From NCBI RefSeq assembly GCF_003347635.1, contig NZ_QDFY01000011.1, forward strand, positions 1-64,000: a stretch of DNA of 64,000 nucleotides, read 5' to 3'. Of the stretch, positions 43,128-50,010 are shown piece after piece. This DNA is from Sphingosinicella terrae. GTDB lineage: Bacteria > Pseudomonadota > Alphaproteobacteria > Sphingomonadales > Sphingomonadaceae. Below the pieces are notes generated by a model. The model made no database searches, was not told the DNA's origin, and saw only the letters and a program-made list of their open reading frames with translations. Each line of letters opens with the position of its first letter. Position 1 is the stretch's first letter. Position numbers and translations under genes: made by a program.

Positions 43128-44137
43128 CCCGCGCCGCTTCCCTCGCCCTCGCCGATCCGGGACCGATGCCCGAACTGCCTGCCGGCGCGCTCGCCGGCTG
43201 GTTCAGGGAGGTGCTCGAATCCGAGCGCGCGGCGATCGGCCGCTTCCTTGCCGGCGAGGTCTCCGGGATCGACTCCCTCGTTGCCGAGATTGCCGGGCAG
43301 GACCGGCCGCTCGTCTGCCTCGGCATCGGCAAGTCCGGACTGGTCGCCGCGAAGGTGGCGGCGACGTTCTCCAGCCTCGGCACCCCGGCCTTCTTTCTGA
43401 ACGCGGCTGAGGCGGCCCATGGCGATCTCGGCGCCGTCCAGACCGGCAATCTCGTCATCATCTTCTCGAACAGCGGCACGACCGAGGAGATCGTACGGAT
43501 CCTGCCGGTGCTGAAGTCCAGGCAATGCCGGCTCATCGGGATCGTCGGGCGGCCCGATTCGCCGATCGCCGCCGCGGTCGACCATCTCGTGCCGAGCGAG
43601 ATCGAGCGCGAGGCCGACCATATCGGCATGGCACCGACCGCCAGCACCATCCTGCAGATGGCGATCGGCGACGGCCTTGCCGTCGCCGCCAGCCGCGCCC
43701 GCGGCTTCGCCCGCGAGGACTTCCTCCGCCAGCATCCGGCCGGTCTCCTCGGCCGGCAGATGATCCGGATCAGGCACCTGATGCGCAAGGGCGACGATCT
43801 TCCCACGGTGCTGCCCCATGCCTCGGTCGCCGACGTGACCGGCGTGATCTCCGCCCGCCGCGTCGGCGCCGCCTGCGTGATCGACTGGGAAGGGAAGCTC
43901 CTCGGCCTCATCGTCGACGGCGACATACGGCGCCTGGCGCAGCGCAAGGGCGACTTCTACGCGACCACGGCCGGCGAGATCATGCAGGCCAATCCGCGCG
44001 TCGTCGGTCCCGATCTCACCGTCGCCGATACCCTTCTGCTCCTCAAGGAGGCGGACCGGCGCTTCGACGTCCTGCCCGTCGTCGACGGGAACGGCATCCT
44101 GCTCGGGCTGCTGAGCAGCTGGGACGTCGTGCAATGA
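43124..44137 (+). CDS. KpsF/KdsD/GutQ-family sugar-phosphate isomerase (D-arabinose-5-phosphate isomerase)
   Basis: A 337-residue protein starting at a GTG overlapping the preceding stop. An SIS domain (about 45-185) has G-I-G-K-S-G (67-72), N-A-A-E-A-A-H-G-D-L and S-N-S-G-T-T-E-E (115-122); two CBS domains follow (from about 210 to the end). Enzymes of this type convert ribulose-5-phosphate to arabinose-5-phosphate, the first step to Kdo. It is coupled by overlap to genes on both sides. Confidence 0.9.
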   Translation: MTRAASLALADPGPMPELPAGALAGWFREVLESERAAIGRFLAGEVSGIDSLVAEIAGQDRPLVCLGIGKSGLVAAKVAATFSSLGTPAFFLNAAEAAHGDLGAVQTGNLVIIFSNSGTTEEIVRILPVLKSRQCRLIGIVGRPDSPIAAAVDHLVPSEIEREADHIGMAPTASTILQMAIGDGLAVAASRARGFAREDFLRQHPAGLLGRQMIRIRHLMRKGDDLPTVLPHASVADVTGVISARRVGAACVIDWEGKLLGLIVDGDIRRLAQRKGDFYATTAGEIMQANPRVVGPDLTVADTLLLLKEADRRFDVLPVVDGNGILLGLLSSWDVVQ

Positions 44138-45468
44138 GCTCCGGAGCGGGTAAATCGCGGGTGGTGGCGTTCGTGCCGGCCAAGGGCAGCAGCGAGCGCG
44201 TTCCCGACAAAAACCTGCAGATCCTGGACGGCGAGCATCTGTTCAAGCGCAAGCTGCGCCAGCTGCTCGACTGCCCCCTGATCGACGAGGTCGTGCTCGA
44301 TACCGATTCCGACGCGATCGCGGCGCTGGCGGCCGACCTGCCGGTGACGCGGCTGCGCCGGCCGGACGCGCTGGCGAGCAATGCGACCGACGGCCACGAG
44401 CTCTTCGCCTATGAGTGCGGCGCCGTGCCGCCGGCCGACATCTATCTCCAATGCCTGTGCACCGCCCCCTTCGTCACCGCGGACACGGTCGGCCGCGCCA
44501 TCGGCCGGCTGCTCGACGACCCGGAGCCGGACAGCCTGGTCGCCGTCAGCCGTGCCAAGCAATATCTCTGGGACGGGAAGGTACCGGCCTATGGCGGCGG
44601 CCGCATCCCGAACAGCGTCGATCTTCCGGCGCAGGTGATCGAGGCGATGAGCCTCTATGCGGTTCGCGGCGGGGCAGGCGCGCCGGCCCCGGCCCGACGC
44701 TTCGGCGAGCGTCCGATCCTGTTCGATCTCGATCCGGTGGAGCAGATCGACGTCAACACGCCGACCGATCTCGTTCTCGCCGAGGCGGTCTGCGCGGGCC
44801 ACCGCGCCGAGGCCAATCTGCGGCTGCGCGCGCTTCAAGCGCATCTCTCCTCGCCGGTCCTTTCCGACATCTCGGCCGACCTCGGCCTCGAGACGGTGCT
44901 GCCGCCGATCTTCCGTCCGACGAGCCCCGGCAAGTTCCTGGGGCGGGCGAAGACGCTCCAGCTGAGGGCGGTGGATCGGGACGGGCCGGACGCGGAGGCG
45001 TGGAAGGGCATCTACCGGGCGCTCGATTCCTACGCCTTCGTGCGCCCCGGCGACGTGATCATGGTCGCCACCGACGTTCCCGGCCGCGCCTATTTCGGGG
45101 ACCTCAACGGCAATCTCGCGCTTCGAGCGGGCGCCCACGGCGTGGTCGTCGACGGCTTCACCCGCGATACCGGCGACGTGCGGGCGCTCGGCCTGCCGGT
45201 CTACGCCCATGGCGGCTGGTGCCGGGACATCAAATATGAAGGGACCCTCGCGGCGATGAACATGCCCGTGGACATGGGCGGCATCGCCGTCGCCAACGGC
45301 GACATGGTGTTCGCCGACGATGACGGCGTCGTCGTCATTCCGCGCCGACTCTGGCCGGCGGTGGAGGAACGGGCCTGGGCGGTGCTGGCGAACGAGGGCC
45401 GCATCCGGATGCTCGCCGCCCGCGGCACGCCGGTGCAGGCCATCCTCGCCGAATGCGGAGCTTTCTGA
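44134..45468 (+). CDS. Cytidylyltransferase fused to an RraA/HMG-aldolase-like domain
   Basis: A 444-residue fusion. Residues 8-235 form a nucleotidyltransferase of the CMP-sugar-acid synthetase type: F-V-P-A-K-G-S-S-E-R-V-P-D-K-N (13-27), L-D-T-D-S-D, then I-Y-L-Q-C-L-C-T-A-P-F. From about residue 244 (L-S-D-I-S-A-D-L-G) the protein is RraA-like, with V-V-D-G-F-T-R-D where Arg344 and Asp345 match the substrate- and metal-binding pair of pyruvate-type aldolases, and G-D-M-V-F-A-D-D-D-G-V. The first half probably activates an ulosonic acid such as Kdo with CTP. The role of the second half is open: an aldolase, a regulator, or a structural module. I do not know this fusion as a described family. 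Confidence 0.8.
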   Translation: MSSGAGKSRVVAFVPAKGSSERVPDKNLQILDGEHLFKRKLRQLLDCPLIDEVVLDTDSDAIAALAADLPVTRLRRPDALASNATDGHELFAYECGAVPPADIYLQCLCTAPFVTADTVGRAIGRLLDDPEPDSLVAVSRAKQYLWDGKVPAYGGGRIPNSVDLPAQVIEAMSLYAVRGGAGAPAPARRFGERPILFDLDPVEQIDVNTPTDLVLAEAVCAGHRAEANLRLRALQAHLSSPVLSDISADLGLETVLPPIFRPTSPGKFLGRAKTLQLRAVDRDGPDAEAWKGIYRALDSYAFVRPGDVIMVATDVPGRAYFGDLNGNLALRAGAHGVVVDGFTRDTGDVRALGLPVYAHGGWCRDIKYEGTLAAMNMPVDMGGIAVANGDMVFADDDGVVVIPRRLWPAVEERAWAVLANEGRIRMLAARGTPVQAILAECGAF

Positions 45469-46316
45469 TGAGCCGATCCAGGACCATCACGATCGGCGGG
45501 CTCGAGGTCGGCAACGACCGGCCCTTCGTCCTCATTGCCGGACCCTGCGCGATGGAGAGCCGCGATCATGCGCTCGAGACGGCGGAGGCGCTCGACGCGA
45601 TGTGCCGCCCGCTCGGCATCGGGCTCATCTACAAGAGCTCGTTCGACAAGGCCAATCGCACGTCGGCCGAGGCGCCGCGCGGGATCGGCCTGGATCAGGC
45701 GCTGCCGGTCTTCGCCGAGATACGCGACCGCTTCGGCTGCCCGGTCATCACCGACGTCCACGACGCGGCGCAATGCGCGCCGGTGGCGGAGGCGGTCGAC
45801 GTGCTCCAGATCCCGGCCTTCCTGTGCCGCCAGACCGACCTGCTCGTCGCCGCCGCCCGGACGGGCCGCGCGGTCAACGTCAAGAAGGGCCAGTTCCTGG
45901 CGCCCTGGGACATGCGCAACGTCGCCGCCAAGCTGGCCTCCGCGGGCTGCGAGAGGGTGATGCTCTGCGAGCGCGGGACCAGCTTCGGCTACAACACCCT
46001 CGTCAACGACATGCGGGCCTTGCCCATCCTCGCCGAGGCGGGCTGGCCGGTCATCTTCGACGCCACCCATTCGGTGCAGCAGCCCGGCGGGCAGGGCGAC
46101 CGGTCCGGAGGACAGCGCGAATATGTGCCCGTGCTCGCCCGCGCCGCTTTGGCGATCGGCGTCGCCGGCCTCTTCATCGAGACCCACGAGGATCCCGACC
46201 GGGCGCCGAGCGACGGCCCGAACATGGTCAGGCTGGGCGACATGCCGGCGCTGCTCGAGCGGCTGCAGGCCTTCGACCGGCTCGCCAAGACGAGCGCGGT
46301 CGCCGCCGCCGCCTAG
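45468..46316 (+). CDS. kdsA: 3-deoxy-8-phosphooctulonate synthase KdsA
   Basis: A 282-residue protein; ATG overlaps the fused gene's stop (TGATG) and GGAG lies seven bases upstream. Motifs are those of Kdo-8-phosphate synthase: F-V-L-I-A-G-P-C-A-M-E-S, Y-K-S-S-F-D-K-A-N-R-T-S, V-N-V-K-K-G-Q-F-L, F-D-A-T-H-S-V-Q, and G-L-F-I-E-T-H. It joins arabinose-5-phosphate and phosphoenolpyruvate. A second kdsA copy for lipopolysaccharide may exist elsewhere; this one is tied to the flagellar island. Confidence 0.95.
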   Translation: MSRSRTITIGGLEVGNDRPFVLIAGPCAMESRDHALETAEALDAMCRPLGIGLIYKSSFDKANRTSAEAPRGIGLDQALPVFAEIRDRFGCPVITDVHDAAQCAPVAEAVDVLQIPAFLCRQTDLLVAAARTGRAVNVKKGQFLAPWDMRNVAAKLASAGCERVMLCERGTSFGYNTLVNDMRALPILAEAGWPVIFDATHSVQQPGGQGDRSGGQREYVPVLARAALAIGVAGLFIETHEDPDRAPSDGPNMVRLGDMPALLERLQAFDRLAKTSAVAAAA

Positions 46317-46326
46317 CGAGAGTGTG

Positions 46327-46350
46327 TGTCCTGGCCACCTGAGCAGGACA
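46327..46350. terminator. Possible terminator between kdsA and the phosphatase-like gene
   Basis: TGTCCTG (46327-46333) and CAGGACA (46344-46350) form a perfect 7-bp stem with a 10-base loop in the 38-bp gap between the convergent genes. No T-run follows. Confidence 0.4.
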
Positions 46351-46354
46351 GGCT

Positions 46355-47152
46355 CTAGATGTCGCCAATGAGCGCCCGCGCCGCGTCCCAGATCGCGGGG
46401 GTGCGGGCGACCAGGATGCCGTTCGCATCGCTTGTCGGAACGAAGGCGGATCCGTCCAGCCGAGCGGCGCGCCCGCCGGCCTCGTTCAGGAACAGGGCCC
46501 CGGCGGCATGGTCCCAGGCGAGCGTCCGCCAATAGAAGGCGAAGTCGCGTTCGCCGGCGCCGATCGCCGGATATTCCACGCCCGCGGACATCAGCCCCGG
46601 CAGCAGCGTGGCGCCGGCCGTCAGCCGCGCGCTCACCGCCAGCCGGAGCGAATCCGGCATGAACCGGCCCATCGAGCCGCGCAGCCTCTCCGGGAGTGCC
46701 TCGGTTCCTTCGATGCGCCGCCCGTCGAGCCAGGCCCCTGAGCCGAGCTCGGCGCGCGCCAGGCGCCCGGTCACCGGCTGGAACATCCACCCCGCCTCGA
46801 CGGTGCCGTCGCGGAGCAGCGCGACCATGACCGCGAATGCGGATTCTCCGGCCGCGAAATTGGCGGTGCCGTCGAGCGGATCGATCAGCCAGACCGTGCC
46901 ATGCGCGAGCGAATCGAGGAGGCTCGGATCGGCGGCGCAGGCTTCCTCGCCGATGGCGCGCGACCCGGGCAGAAGGCGTTCCAGCCGCTCGGCGATGATC
47001 GCCTCCGCCTCGCGGTCGGCGACCGTCACCAGCTCGCCGGGAGACTTTTCCTCGATCTCGTGGCGCGCGAGCTGGCGGAAGCGCGGCAGGATCGCGCGCT
47101 CGGCCGCTTCGTGGAGCAGCGGGGCGACCTGGTCGAGGAGAGCGCCTTTCAT
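46355..47152 (-). CDS. Inositol-monophosphatase-family phosphatase
   Basis: A 265-residue protein with the family metal sites: I-G-E-E-A (Glu69/Glu70 region), W-L-I-D-P-L-D-G-T-A-N-F (about 88-99), and A-W-D-H-A-A-G-A-L-F near the end. Members act on inositol phosphates, histidinol phosphate, PAP or sugar phosphates. It lies between flagellin and the Kdo genes, on the flagellin strand. It could supply the missing Kdo-8-phosphate phosphatase step, but that is speculation; HisN-like or SuhB-like roles are equally possible. Confidence 0.85.
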   Translation of the reverse strand: MKGALLDQVAPLLHEAAERAILPRFRQLARHEIEEKSPGELVTVADREAEAIIAERLERLLPGSRAIGEEACAADPSLLDSLAHGTVWLIDPLDGTANFAAGESAFAVMVALLRDGTVEAGWMFQPVTGRLARAELGSGAWLDGRRIEGTEALPERLRGSMGRFMPDSLRLAVSARLTAGATLLPGLMSAGVEYPAIGAGERDFAFYWRTLAWDHAAGALFLNEAGGRAARLDGSAFVPTSDANGILVARTPAIWDAARALIGDI

Positions 47153-47256
47153 CGTGCCGCTTCCTAGCGGGCTGCCATCGCCGAGCCGAGCCCATTTCGA
47201 CGCCGCTTCGTCGAACGACGGGTGGTCCGGCCCCGCACGTCTTCAGGAGACGGCAC

Positions 47257-47291
47257 GAAAAATCCCGGCGCGGATCGCTCCGCGCCGGGAT
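47257..47291 (-). terminator. Intrinsic terminator of flagellin
   Basis: A 13-bp stem ATCCCGGCGCGGA (47262-47274) / TCCGCGCCGGGAT (47279-47291) with loop TCGC. On the minus strand it is followed by TTTTT. It lies 22 bases after the flagellin stop. Confidence 0.9.
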
Positions 47292-47312
47292 CGTTCAACC
47301 TGCGTACCGGGC

Positions 47313-48146
47313 TTAGCGGAGCAGGCTGAGCACGCCTTGAGCGCTCTGATTGGCCTGGGCGAGCATCGCCGTCGAGGCCTGGCTCAGGATCTGGGCCTTG
47401 GCGAGATTGGTCGTCTCGGCCGAGAAGTCCGTGTCCTCGATCCGCGAACGGGCGTCGGACAGGTTGGTGACGTTGTTCGACAGGTTGTTGACCGTCGATT
47501 CGAGCCGGCTCTGCGCGGCGCCGAGCTTGGCGCGGGTCGTCGCGACGTTGGTCAGCGCGGTGTCGACGTTGCCGATCGCCGTGCTGGCGTTGGTCGACGA
47601 GTCGACCGCGGTGCCGGAGGCGAGGTCGGACAGAGCCGAGAAGCTCACCGAGACGGTGTCGCCCGAATTGACGCCGGTCTGGATCGCGACGGCGCCGGAA
47701 GCCGCCGTGTAGGTGGCGCCCGAGGCGTTCGAGTTGAAGATGCGGCTGCCGTTGAACTCGGTGGTGGCGAGGATGTTGGTGATCTGCGCCTTGAGCTCGG
47801 TGACTTCCGCATTGAGGTTGGTACGGTCGGCGTCCGAATAGGTGCCCGACGAGCTCTGCACGGCCAGCTCGCGGATGCGCTGCAGCATGTTGGTGACCTC
47901 GCCGAGCGCGCCTTCCGCGGTCTGGGCGTAGGAGATGCCGTCGTTCGAGTTGCGGATCGCCTGGTTCATGCCGCGGATCTGCGACGTCATCTTGCTCGCG
48001 ATGGCGAGGCCGGCGGCGTCGTCCTTGGCGGTGTTGATGCGCTTGCCGGTGGACAGGCGCTCCATGGCCGTCTGCAGGCTCTGGTTGGCGAGCCGGCTGC
48101 CATTCTGCGCGCGCAGCGCAGCGGTATTGGTGTTGATAACAGTCAT
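47313..48146 (-). CDS. fliC: Flagellin
   Basis: A 277-residue flagellin; ATG with AAGGAA six bases upstream. The N-terminal D0/D1 part ([12 protein letters not shown], then [19 protein letters not shown]) and C-terminal part ([12 protein letters not shown], then [13 protein letters not shown]) are well conserved. The central variable domain is very small, only about 60 residues rich in serine, threonine and alanine (about 145-205). Those residues could accept O-linked sugars. It has its own FliA-type promoter and terminator. Confidence 0.96.
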   Translation of the reverse strand: MTVINTNTAALRAQNGSRLANQSLQTAMERLSTGKRINTAKDDAAGLAIASKMTSQIRGMNQAIRNSNDGISYAQTAEGALGEVTNMLQRIRELAVQSSSGTYSDADRTNLNAEVTELKAQITNILATTEFNGSRIFNSNASGATYTAASGAVAIQTGVNSGDTVSVSFSALSDLASGTAVDSSTNASTAIGNVDTALTNVATTRAKLGAAQSRLESTVNNLSNNVTNLSDARSRIEDTDFSAETTNLAKAQILSQASTAMLAQANQSAQGVLSLLR

Positions 48147-48207
48147 CTTGGGTTCCTTTCCCGCTCAATCCGGGCCGCCGGGAAGTCCCAGCCCTGCCAC
48201 GATTGCA

Positions 48208-48234
48208 GTAACGGCCGGCCGGCGAAGGCCTTTA
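48208..48234 (-). promoter_or_regulatory. FliA (sigma-28) promoter of flagellin
   Basis: On the minus strand: TAAA (48231-48234), exactly 15 bp, GCCGTTAC (48208-48215). It lies 62 bases upstream of the flagellin start. Confidence 0.75.
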
Positions 48235-48292
48235 ATCCTCTTTCCGCAGCGTCGGTTTTTTGACGCGCCGAAGCCGATTTCTCCGTCAGCGC

Positions 48293-48312
48293 CTCTACGC
48301 GCGCGCGTAGAG
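48293..48312. promoter_or_regulatory. 20-bp palindrome in the flagellin/activator gap
   Basis: Perfect palindrome with arms CTCTACGCGC and GCGCGTAGAG. It lies 40 bases upstream of the sigma-54 promoter at 48352 and beyond the -35 of the flagellin promoter, so it may be the binding site of the sigma-54 activator or of another flagellar regulator. Confidence 0.45.
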
Positions 48313-48351
48313 AGGGCGCGGCCCCAGGCAAAACGAAGCGTCGAATGAATC

Positions 48352-48367
48352 TGGCATGGCGCTTGCT
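48352..48367 (+). promoter_or_regulatory. Sigma-54 promoter of the activator-fliE operon
   Basis: TGGCATG (48352-48358), GCGC, TTGCT (48363-48367): full -24/-12 match, 56 bases before the activator start. As fliE follows after only 11 bases, this promoter may drive the whole activator-fliE...flhB operon. Confidence 0.85.
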
Positions 48368-48423
48368 TAATCCCTGCCGGGGTTCCCGCGGGCCCCTTCG
48401 ACCATGTTCCTGGGGGAGGCTTG

Positions 48424-49650
48424 ATGATCGGCTTGAGCAGAAAGGCAGCAGCGGCAAATCCGGCTCTGGCAGGATGGCTGAACGGCGCCGGGCTGCGGTG
48501 CAGGATCTTCGACGCCGGCGGCGCCCGTCCGGCCGGGCGCGCCGTCTACGCCGCGGCCGAGGCCGATCATGCCGCGCCCGGCGACGTCGTCGTCGATTAT
48601 GGCGCGGTCACGCCCAGCCTGGTCGCGCCCATGGACCACGCTCCCGCCCGCATCGGCTTCGGCTTCGAGGACATGGCATTCGGCCACGCCTTGATCGCCG
48701 CGCTCGTCCGCCCCGAGACCCGCCCCGCCTGCGGCGAGCCGGAGAGCGCGGCGGTGCTCGATTTCGCCGCCCGCATCGCCGCCAGCGATGCCAGCATACT
48801 CGTGCTCGGCGACACCGGCACCGGCAAGGAAGGGATGGCGCGCTACATCCACGCCTGCTCGCCGCGTGCCGCCGGACCCTATGTCGCGGTCAATTGCGCG
48901 GCCCTTCCCGATACCATGCTCGAGGCGATCCTGTTCGGCCATCGCAAGGGCAGCTTCACCGGCGCCGCCCAGGAAGGCGAGGGGCTTTTTCGCGCCGCCG
49001 ACGGCGGCACGCTGCTGCTCGACGAGATTTCCGAGATTCCCCTGCCGCTCCAGGCCAAGCTGCTGCGCGCGCTCCAGGAGAAGGAAGTGCTCCCGGTCGG
49101 CGCAGTCAGGCCGGAGGCGGTCGACGTGCGCGTCGTCGCCTGCGCCAATCGCGACCTCGCCGCCGAGGTCGCGGCCGGACGCTTCCGGGCCGACCTCTAT
49201 TGGCGCCTCAACGTCGTGCCGGTGCAGCTGCAGCCGCTCGGCGCCCGCCGCCAGGATATCCGCGCCATCGCCGCCGCCTTCCTGCTGCGCCACGTGCCCG
49301 CCGGCGCGCCGGTGCCGTTCCCGACCGCCGCGGCCCTCCAGCGGCTGATGGACCATGTCTGGCCCGGCAATTGCCGCGAGCTCGACAATGTCATCCAGCG
49401 CGCGCTGCTGCTGCGCGCCGGCGACCGCATCGAGGCCGACGAGATCGTCATCGACCCGCTGCCCGCCGCCGCGGGGCCGGCCTTCGCGCCGCGCTCGCTC
49501 GGCGAGGCTTCCCGGATCGCCGAAGCCCACCTCATTCGTGACGCGCTCGCCGCCGCCGGCGGCCACCGCGTCCGCGCCGCCGAGCGCCTCGGCATCAGCG
49601 AGCGCACCCTGCGCTACCGGCTCGCCGAGATGCGCGCCGCGGCCGCCTAG
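48424..49650 (+). CDS. Sigma-54-dependent flagellar activator (FlbD/FleQ-like)
   Basis: A 408-residue AAA+ enhancer-binding protein; ATG at 48424 after GGGGGAGG. The N-terminal 95 residues look like a degenerate regulatory domain with no clear phosphorylation site. The AAA+ domain has Walker A G-D-T-G-T-G-K-E (129-136), the sigma-54 contact loop as G-S-F-T-G-A (176-181; usually G-A-F-T-G-A), and Walker B L-L-L-D-E. The C-terminus (about 368-404) is a Fis-type helix-turn-helix with [16 protein letters not shown]. It should activate the sigma-54 promoters marked here, including its own. Confidence 0.9.
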   Translation: MIGLSRKAAAANPALAGWLNGAGLRCRIFDAGGARPAGRAVYAAAEADHAAPGDVVVDYGAVTPSLVAPMDHAPARIGFGFEDMAFGHALIAALVRPETRPACGEPESAAVLDFAARIAASDASILVLGDTGTGKEGMARYIHACSPRAAGPYVAVNCAALPDTMLEAILFGHRKGSFTGAAQEGEGLFRAADGGTLLLDEISEIPLPLQAKLLRALQEKEVLPVGAVRPEAVDVRVVACANRDLAAEVAAGRFRADLYWRLNVVPVQLQPLGARRQDIRAIAAAFLLRHVPAGAPVPFPTAAALQRLMDHVWPGNCRELDNVIQRALLLRAGDRIEADEIVIDPLPAAAGPAFAPRSLGEASRIAEAHLIRDALAAAGGHRVRAAERLGISERTLRYRLAEMRAAAA

Positions 49651-49661
49651 GAGCAACCACC

Positions 49662-50009
49662 ATGTCGATCGATGCAAGCCGGCTGATGGCGATGAGGAGC
49701 GCCATCCTCGAGCAGAACAGCGCGCTCCAGCGCGCCGCCGGGATCGGGGGAGGCGCCGCCGCCGGCGGCACCGAGCGCGGTGGCGCGACCGACGGCTTCG
49801 GCGACGCACTGCGCAGCGCCGTCGCCCAGGTCAACGAGATGCAGTCCCAGTCCTCCGCCGCGACCGAAGCCTATGAGCGCGGCGAGACGACGGACATCGC
49901 CGCGGTGATGCTGGCCCGCCAGCAGGCGTCGATCGGGTTCGAGGCGACGCTGCAGGTCAGGAACAAGCTCCTGTCCGCCTATCGCGACATCATGAACATG
50001 CCGGTGTAA
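49662..50009 (+). CDS. fliE: Flagellar MS-ring/rod junction protein FliE
   Basis: A 115-residue protein of usual length. The second half is typical: [16 protein letters not shown], then [22 protein letters not shown] (split; about 73-95), ending [12 protein letters not shown]. It joins the MS ring to the rod and is the first part exported. It has AGGAGC before its ATG. Confidence 0.93.
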   Translation: MSIDASRLMAMRSAILEQNSALQRAAGIGGGAAAGGTERGGATDGFGDALRSAVAQVNEMQSQSSAATEAYERGETTDIAAVMLARQQASIGFEATLQVRNKLLSAYRDIMNMPV

Positions 50010-50010
50010 A

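Noticed and set aside
44134-45468. Frame error joining two genes
   Set aside because: The frame is continuous with no internal start or ribosome site near the domain junction, and both halves keep their motifs; a sequencing error cannot be fully excluded.
39411-46316. Capsule or lipopolysaccharide locus instead of a flagellar sugar island
   Set aside because: No export genes (kpsMTED, wza/wzx-like) or other LPS genes are in the window and the first gene is coupled to fliA. It remains the main alternative explanation.
41958-46316. Pseudaminic or legionaminic acid pathway
   Set aside because: The condensing enzyme has KdsA motifs (K-S-S-F-D-K-A-N-R-T-S), not NeuB ones, and no dehydratase, aminotransferase or UDP-sugar hydrolase genes are present.
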